NCBI GenBank assembly: GCA_964487655.1
Contig: CAZASB010000162.1
Coordinates: 1 to 10,697, forward strand
DNA length: 10,697 nt
From: PWXP01 sp964487655
Lineage (GTDB): Bacteria; Planctomycetota; Planctomycetia; Pirellulales; Thermoguttaceae
Reading direction: 5' to 3'
Part shown: piece by piece, positions 6,553 to 10,697 of the stretch
Layout: each line of letters opens with the position of its first letter
Position numbering within the stretch: position 1 is the stretch's first letter
The notes under the pieces: generated by a model
Told to the model about the DNA's origin: nothing
The model's database searches: none
Seen by the model: the letters and a program-made list of their open reading frames with translations, nothing else
Translations under genes and position numbers: made by a program

Positions 6553-7404
6553 ATGAAACTCGTGACCTATCAGAGCGTCCGTGGCCCGCGAGCCGCTGCC
6601 CTGGTCGACGGCCGAACCGTCGATTTGAACGCGGCCAACCCCAAGGTTCCTGTCTGCACAAAGCAGTTGCTGGCCGCCGGCCCGGACATGCTTCGCCTGG
6701 CCGCCGAGGCTGCGGCGGGCGCCGACTCGCTGCCTGTGGAGGGCCTGACGTTCCTGCCACCCATTCCCAGCCCGGAGAAGATCATTTGTGTGGGCCTGAA
6801 CTACGCCGATCATGCCCGAGAAGGCGGCTTCAAACCGCCGCCCGAACCGATCATCTTCAGCAAGTTTCCCTCGGCGGTTCTGGCCGATGGACAACCCATC
6901 GTGCTCCCGCCAATCAGCCAGAAGGTCGATTACGAGGCCGAACTGGTGGTCGTCGTTGGGCGGGGCGGACGCAATATCGCGCGGTCGGACGCCTTCGGGC
7001 ACGTTGCCGCCTACTGCTGTGGCAACGATGTCTCCGCGCGCGACTGGCAGCTTGGCAAGGCCGGCGGTCAGTGGTTGTTGGGCAAGACGTTTGACACGTT
7101 CGCTCCATTCGGCCCGTACCTGGTTACCGCCGACGAGGTGGCAAATCCATGCGCACTGCGGATTCGTTCTCGCATCAACGGCCAAACCATGCAAGATTCG
7201 AACACGGCGCAACTGATCTTCCCGGTGGACGAGTTGATTGCGTACGTCTCGGCCGTGTGTACCCTCTCGCCGGGCGACCTGCTGTACACGGGTACGCCAC
7301 CAGGCGTCGGCTTCGCGCGCACGCCGCCGGTGTTCCTCCAGCCGGGCGACGTGGTCGAGGTCGAGATCGACGGTTTGGGCGTCCTGCACAACCCGGTTGT
7401 GTAG
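6553..7404 (+). CDS. Fumarylacetoacetate hydrolase (FAH) family protein
   Basis: A 283-residue metal-dependent enzyme of the FAH fold. Members hydrolyse or isomerise beta-keto acids (acylpyruvases, HpaG-type isomerases, oxaloacetate decarboxylases of the FAHD1 kind); the exact substrate cannot be told here. The short N-terminal domain (MKLVTYQ to about 70) and the catalytic domain are complete. Motifs are ICVGLNYADHARE (78-90, with His87), VDYEAELVVVVG (125-136, metal ligands Glu128 and Glu130), CCGNDVSARDWQ (155-166, ligand Asp159), GKTFDTFAPFGPYLVT (177-192), GQTMQDSNTAQLIF (210-223) and SPGDLLYTGTPPGVGF (239-254). The ATG at 6553 matches the usual family start, but no clear Shine-Dalgarno sequence precedes it. 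It is alone on its strand, diverges from the GGDEF gene and ends 27 bp from the stop of the convergent SDR gene, so the neighbours give no pathway clue. Confidence 0.95.
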   Translation: MKLVTYQSVRGPRAAALVDGRTVDLNAANPKVPVCTKQLLAAGPDMLRLAAEAAAGADSLPVEGLTFLPPIPSPEKIICVGLNYADHAREGGFKPPPEPIIFSKFPSAVLADGQPIVLPPISQKVDYEAELVVVVGRGGRNIARSDAFGHVAAYCCGNDVSARDWQLGKAGGQWLLGKTFDTFAPFGPYLVTADEVANPCALRIRSRINGQTMQDSNTAQLIFPVDELIAYVSAVCTLSPGDLLYTGTPPGVGFARTPPVFLQPGDVVEVEIDGLGVLHNPVV

Positions 7405-7431
7405 GGGCTCGTAACCGGCCTATTTCGGCAC

Positions 7432-8790
7432 TCACGTCGCGGGGCTTGCGCTGCGTCCGAGCAAGTGGCGGAGGCCCGTTTCGAGGTCGCGGTGGCGGAA
7501 GGCAAAGCCCGTATCTTCAAGCACGCCCGGTAGAACTCGCTGGCTAGAGAGGAGCAGCGATTCGGCCATTTCGCCCAACGCCGCCTTTGCCGCCATGGCC
7601 GGCACGGGCATCAACGAGGGACGTCCAAGTACGCGGGCGAGCGTTCTGGTGAACTCGGCGTTTGAAATCGGCTCTGGCGCAACCATGTTCACCGGGCCGC
7701 TCATCCCGCCGGTCATCAGCACGTGATGGATGGCCGATACGGCATCGTCCAGCGTAATCCAACTCATGATTTGGTCGCCGCGTCCGATCCGCCCGCCAGC
7801 GCCAAGACGGAACACCGGCAACATGAGCCGTAGCGCGCTGCCCCGTGGACTGAGCACGACCCCAAACCGTAATGCGGCCACGCGTAGGTCCGCGCTGCAC
7901 ACCGCCTGGGCGGCTTCTTCCCATGCCACGCACACTTTCGATAGGAAGCCGTCGCCCCGGGCGCTGGTCTCATACAACCGTTCGTCGCTTCGACTGCCAT
8001 AGAAACCCACGGCCGACGCGGCAAGAAGTGTCCTGGGCGGGTTCGCCAGCTTGAGTAAATCGTCGCACAACCGACCGGTCACCTGCACGCGGCTATTCAG
8101 AATCTTCTGCTTCTGCTGAGCCGACCAGCGGCGCGCGGCGATGCTCTCACCGGCCAAGTGGACAACGGCGTCGGTCCCGTCAGCCGGCGCGGCGTCGATG
8201 CGATTCGAGGCATCGCGCCGAAGTGCAATCACTTGATGCCCGCCCGTAGTCAATAGGTGGCGGAGCATCGAACCGATGAGTCCCGACGCGCCCGTAATGG
8301 CCACCTTCATTCGCGGCCGATCGGCATACTGGGCGTGCATGGCCAGATCGGCGACTGTGGTATCGTGGCGGTAGCGAAACATCCGGTCAAGTTGCCGCCG
8401 CACATGGCCACCTCCGAAGATGTGGCCGAGCAAGCCACCAGGGCACGCGTATTCGATCCGGTCGACCAGGACGCACTCCGCCTGGCCTCGCGGCTCGAAT
8501 CGGTGCAGATGGTCCCAGAGTGGAAACGGTCCATGGAGCGATACATCGCGGAATTGCCGCGGCGGGTCGACTTCGCGGTACTCGGCCAGCCATTCCCGTC
8601 GTAACGGTCCGAGAGGCACCGATAGCTTCACCCTCGCCTCATCCTCAAGAACCACGACGCGCGATACCACCTGAACATCGGCCCAAGGTGGCAGCAGACG
8701 TTCCAAGGCGCCCGGCCGAGAATGCCAGGCAAATGCTTCCGCGACCGATACGGGCAATGCTACTTCGCGAAAGAATATCTCCGGTCTCAT
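7432..8790 (-). CDS. SRPBCC-SDR fusion protein, TIGR01777-type epimerase family
   Basis: The 452-residue protein joins two domains. Residues 1 to about 155 form an SRPBCC (START-like) ligand-binding domain, starting RPEIFFREVALPVSVAEAFA and ending in a helix rich in Arg. A short linker leads at 161 into MKVAITGASGLIGSML, the Rossmann NAD(P)-binding start of an extended SDR of the YfcH/TIGR01777 kind. The SDR part has VVHLAGESIAARRWS (209-223), AASAVGFYGSR (257-267), LRFGVVLSPRG (307-317), SWITLDDAVSAI (343-354) and GPVNMVAPEPISNAEF (365-380). The stand-alone E. coli homologue is about 297 residues, so the N-terminal domain is an addition, of a kind I recall from actinobacteria and planctomycetes. 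The substrate is unknown. A strong AGGAG 7 nt upstream fixes the ATG at 8790. The gene follows the lipoprotein gene by 42 bp, probably in the same transcript. Confidence 0.93.
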   Translation of the reverse strand: MRPEIFFREVALPVSVAEAFAWHSRPGALERLLPPWADVQVVSRVVVLEDEARVKLSVPLGPLRREWLAEYREVDPPRQFRDVSLHGPFPLWDHLHRFEPRGQAECVLVDRIEYACPGGLLGHIFGGGHVRRQLDRMFRYRHDTTVADLAMHAQYADRPRMKVAITGASGLIGSMLRHLLTTGGHQVIALRRDASNRIDAAPADGTDAVVHLAGESIAARRWSAQQKQKILNSRVQVTGRLCDDLLKLANPPRTLLAASAVGFYGSRSDERLYETSARGDGFLSKVCVAWEEAAQAVCSADLRVAALRFGVVLSPRGSALRLMLPVFRLGAGGRIGRGDQIMSWITLDDAVSAIHHVLMTGGMSGPVNMVAPEPISNAEFTRTLARVLGRPSLMPVPAMAAKAALGEMAESLLLSSQRVLPGVLEDTGFAFRHRDLETGLRHLLGRSASPAT

Positions 8791-8797
8791 GGCTAGG

Positions 8798-8802
8798 CTC
8801 CT
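8798..8802 (-). promoter_or_regulatory. Ribosome binding site of the SRPBCC-SDR gene
   Basis: Minus-strand AGGAG lies 7 nt before the ATG at 8790 and supports that start. Confidence 0.7.
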
Positions 8803-8832
8803 GCTTCGAAGGGATCGAGGCAGCCGGCACTG

Positions 8833-9792
8833 TCACCAACCGGCGTGTCTCGGAGGCGTATTGAGCATGTCGGGCTGGGGATAGCCGGCCTGCGCCGGCG
8901 ACGTTTCGAGCATGTCGGGTCGCGGGTAACCCGGACCGGTCGGCGCGGCCGGAAGCCCAAGATCGACCAGCGCCGCCCCAGGATAACGCGGCATTGACCA
9001 TAGCTCGGCCGGATTGCCTGCAAGTCGGTTGATCTGCACGTTCCCCAGGCTGATCCGCATGGAGAACTCCGCCTGCGGACTCTCGATGTTCACAATGCGA
9101 GGCATGACGAGGTTTGTAAGCGGATCGCGTCGATGTTGTTCGGCCACGGCTGACGCGACTCGCTGCCCCGCGGTGTTGTAGAGATGCTGTTCCACCACCC
9201 ATCCGCGCGCGGCATCGATGATCGTGCTCTTGGTCATTGGGCCTTGCGGAGTTTCACGCACCGTGCGCACCTCGAAGCGATCGCCCGGCAGAGGATAGGG
9301 TCCCTGATGCGGCAGGTTCGGATCGAACTCGACCACGCCCAACGCCTCGACAAGCCAGCCGGGATCGATCGGAATGAACCGTCGTGCCTGACTGGTAGCG
9401 AACTGCTCGTGCCGGCAGAAATACACCGCTGGCGGCTCGCTGCGCCGTATCCAGAACCAGAACAACTCGTCGTTACTGCCCAGGTCGACCTCCGCACCGG
9501 TCATGGCCGTCTGCGCGCGTAGGCGGAATCGTCGCGGACGGGAGAAGGCCACATTCGCTCGTAGCGTCGGCATTCCAGGACTTGAAATCGATGCCTCCAT
9601 GCTCGAAAACGCGTGAATGCCACTACTATTCCGGTTCACCACCTCGATCACCTGCTCCAGCGTGGCCGTCGGCGGTAGCACGCGTACCGTTGGCTGACTG
9701 AGCTGGCGCACCATGTTATTGCAGCTTGCCCCGCACAGGGTGAACAGGCCAAGACTGACCAGCAGGGCGAATTGTAATCGCATTCTATCCAT
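8833..9792 (-). CDS. Probable lipoprotein, conserved hypothetical, LolA/LppX-like
   Basis: The 319-residue protein begins with a basic start, a hydrophobic stretch (LLVSLGLFTL, 10-19) and Cys24 in GASC. This looks like a lipoprotein signal, although the -3 residue is Gly rather than the usual aliphatic residue. Residues about 40-260 contain alternating strands (ANVAFSRPRRFRLRAQTAM, 79-97; NDELFWFWIRR, 107-117; TIIDAARGWVVEQHLY, 190-205) that recall the LolA/LppX lipid-carrier fold. That is an inference from the pattern, not a firm match. The family looks like one I have seen in planctomycetes with no assigned function. The tail is Pro-rich with a duplicated 15-residue unit (288-317). An alternative start is the ATG three codons in (9783). 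The gene is 8 bp behind the 158-residue gene and 42 bp ahead of the SDR gene, so it is likely part of an operon. It is expected in the cell envelope. Confidence 0.8.
   Translation of the reverse strand: MDRMRLQFALLVSLGLFTLCGASCNNMVRQLSQPTVRVLPPTATLEQVIEVVNRNSSGIHAFSSMEASISSPGMPTLRANVAFSRPRRFRLRAQTAMTGAEVDLGSNDELFWFWIRRSEPPAVYFCRHEQFATSQARRFIPIDPGWLVEALGVVEFDPNLPHQGPYPLPGDRFEVRTVRETPQGPMTKSTIIDAARGWVVEQHLYNTAGQRVASAVAEQHRRDPLTNLVMPRIVNIESPQAEFSMRISLGNVQINRLAGNPAELWSMPRYPGAALVDLGLPAAPTGPGYPRPDMLETSPAQAGYPQPDMLNTPPRHAGW
8842..8931 (-). repeat. 45-bp tandem duplication in the 3' end of the lipoprotein gene
   Basis: Two adjacent 45-bp units encode GYPRPDMLETSPAQA and GYPQPDMLNTPPRHA, identical at 10 of 15 residues. 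The first 12 bp of the unit on the plus strand (GAGCATGTCGGG) are identical, and the rest has diverged. Confidence 0.75.
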
Positions 9793-9800
9793 GGCAGCGC

Positions 9801-10277
9801 CTATTCGAGCAACTGGGACATTTGCCGCTGAATCTCTTCGGTCCGCTCCGCATCGGGCAACACAACCGGCACACGGTACGTCTCATCGCGGCGGGGACAA
9901 TATAAGAGCATCGTCGTCCCACCATCCGGCTCCTCGGATTCCGCCTCTTCCAGACGCATGACGCGGCGTCGCACCAGTAGCAGTGCCAGCACGTAGCGCA
10001 CGTCCTGCCGTTCCGACTGCTCGGCCAACTCGTCGAACAACCGCAGCATGACGTCGTTCGGCGCCCACTGTTTGCGATGCGTCTTCGGGTCGGGCAACTG
10101 GGTCTTCCACCAGCCGATCGCATCGCTTGGCGGTTCCGTCCATGCCGTCTCGGAGTAATCCTGCCGCTCGACCGACGAACCTTTCTCGATCAGGACCGAG
10201 TAGAACGTCTCGCCCGGGAGCAACTCGCGCCCCGTGACGGCACATTGTCGAGTGCATCGCTGGATTTCAAAGTCCAT
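9801..10277 (-). CDS. Conserved hypothetical protein (158 aa, planctomycete type)
   Basis: I recognise no functional domain, but the sequence resembles a conserved planctomycete hypothetical. It starts with RCTRQCAVTGRELLPGETFYS (7-27), where Cys8 and Cys12 are close together. It then has IGWWKTQLPDP (54-64), a helical central part, DVRYVLALLLVRRRVMRLEE (92-111) and a strand region with LLYCPRRDETYRVPVV (124-139). The third Cys (127) and the early pair could bind a metal, but no complete zinc-finger pattern is visible. There is no signal peptide or membrane segment, so it is probably cytoplasmic. The ATG at 10277 has only a weak ribosome binding site behind a pyrimidine-rich leader. Its stop is 8 bp before the lipoprotein start, so the two are almost certainly co-transcribed and perhaps translationally coupled. 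Confidence 0.85.
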   Translation of the reverse strand: MDFEIQRCTRQCAVTGRELLPGETFYSVLIEKGSSVERQDYSETAWTEPPSDAIGWWKTQLPDPKTHRKQWAPNDVMLRLFDELAEQSERQDVRYVLALLLVRRRVMRLEEAESEEPDGGTTMLLYCPRRDETYRVPVVLPDAERTEEIQRQMSQLLE

Positions 10278-10397
10278 TGAGAAGAAATCCGGGATAAGAG
10301 GGAACCGATTGGTAAGAGACTTGCAAAGAATAGGGGAAATAGCGAAAGCAGGAACAGCAAGGGCCAGAAAAAGGAACCTAGTGAATCGCGGAGCATA
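10278..10397 (-). other. Pyrimidine-rich leader of the 158-aa gene
   Basis: On the minus strand about 100 nt directly before the ATG at 10277 are about three-quarters pyrimidine, with T- and C-runs and no Shine-Dalgarno sequence. In one frame this reads as a hydrophobic peptide, which is a by-product of the base bias. Confidence 0.4.
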
Positions 10398-10420
10398 CCG
10401 AGATATGCCAAACGACTCAA
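10392..10420 (-). promoter_or_regulatory. Candidate promoter before the 158-aa gene
   Basis: Minus-strand TTGAGT (10420-10415), a 17-nt spacer and TATGCT (10397-10392) match the sigma-70 consensus at 4 of 6 positions each with ideal spacing. The -35 overlaps the stop codon of the upstream 77-residue gene. Transcription would start near 10385, giving a leader of about 108 nt. Confidence 0.3.
10393..10408. other. Small inverted repeat
   Basis: GCATA (10393-10397) and TATGC (10404-10408) flank a 6-nt loop, 9 bp past the stop of the 77-residue gene. The stem is short, AT-rich and lacks a following T-run, so it is a poor terminator. It overlaps the candidate promoter. Confidence 0.25.
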
Positions 10421-10650
10421 TAGGCAGTGAAAAAACGGCAGTTGGTTCCGCCCTGGCCTATCTCGAACCGTACCGGGCGCGAGCAACGGGGACAGCACCC
10501 CACGTAGGCCGTCTCGTCTCGATTGACGTAAACCCTTGCGTAGACGCCACAACAGGCGAAACGGACACCCAAGAACCGCCGGTGCCGAGGGATGGAGCCC
10601 CCCTCTGCGCGTGTGGTATCGCTCGACAAGTCGAGATTTTCGCCGGCCAT
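10417..10650 (-). CDS. Small Cys-rich conserved protein, probable zinc-binding (77 aa)
   Basis: A 77-residue protein with a polar N-terminal stretch and a compact core from about residue 24: RFLGVRFACCGVYARVYVNR (25-44), AYVGCCPRCSRPVRFEIG (48-65) and the end GGTNCRFFTAY. Cys33/34, Cys52/53 and Cys56, with a CPRC pair, suggest a small zinc-ribbon-like fold. The sequence resembles a small protein seen repeatedly in planctomycetes; no function is known to me. The ATG at 10650 is preferred, with GAAGGA a few bases upstream. A TTG five codons earlier (10665) is in frame and possible. The gene lies 139 bp upstream of the 158-residue gene on the same strand. A longer open frame overlapping it in another frame ends in a hydrophobic stretch that is best explained by base bias. 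Confidence 0.75.
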   Translation of the reverse strand: MAGENLDLSSDTTRAEGGSIPRHRRFLGVRFACCGVYARVYVNRDETAYVGCCPRCSRPVRFEIGQGGTNCRFFTAY

Positions 10651-10697
10651 TCTTCCTTCTTTCAAGGGCGATCAGGACCAATTCCTCGGGACAAGGC

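Noticed and set aside
6448..7389. Long minus-strand open frame (313 codons) opposite the FAH-family gene
   Set aside because: It lies entirely antisense to a gene with clear family motifs, has no recognisable domain or ribosome binding site, and is explained by GC-rich codon use.
10190..10681. Minus-strand open frame (163 codons) with a hydrophobic, membrane-like stretch
   Set aside because: It overlaps both the 77-residue and 158-residue genes in another frame. The hydrophobic run comes from the pyrimidine-rich leader, where T in the second codon position encodes Leu and Phe.

Overview
The window is chromosomal DNA of high GC content. It most likely comes from a planctomycete of the Pirellulales/Planctomycetales type. 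The basis is recognition of family variants rather than a database match: a FlgM whose N-terminus reads MHVYGPTHLHG, a GGDEF protein with an extra C-terminal domain, and three proteins at the right end (positions 8833-10650) that resemble conserved planctomycete hypotheticals. I see no mobile element, CRISPR array, tRNA or rRNA.

Layout, left to right. Positions 1-2461 (+ strand) hold the 3' part of an HD-superfamily phosphohydrolase gene followed closely by purB (adenylosuccinate lyase), a probable nucleotide-metabolism operon. Converging on it from the minus strand are flgM (anti-sigma-28 factor, 3293-2994) and, 11 bp behind it, a Fur-family metalloregulator (2982-2506). A 554-bp non-coding stretch (3294-3847) precedes flgM. 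It carries a housekeeping-like promoter (TTGTCC-N17-TATAAT) and, closer to the gene, a candidate flagellar sigma-28 promoter. Upstream on the same strand is a 755-residue signalling protein (6115-3848) made of a degenerate HD-GYP domain, a PAS domain, an apparently intact GGDEF diguanylate cyclase with an RxxD inhibitory site, and a C-terminal domain of unknown function.

A 437-bp divergent intergenic region (6116-6552) separates that gene from a fumarylacetoacetate-hydrolase-family enzyme gene (6553-7404, + strand). This converges on a minus-strand cluster read from right to left: a 77-residue Cys-rich protein, a 158-residue conserved hypothetical, a probable lipoprotein with a LolA/LppX-like look and a short C-terminal tandem repeat, and an SRPBCC-SDR (TIGR01777-type) fusion protein.

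Functionally, the middle of the window pairs c-di-GMP synthesis (GGDEF) with control of the flagellar sigma factor (FlgM). This would suit the swarmer/sessile switch of planctomycetes. The right-hand cluster has an envelope flavour but no assignable pathway. Nothing here is a clearly new system; the most interesting points are the flgM control region and the design of the GGDEF protein.
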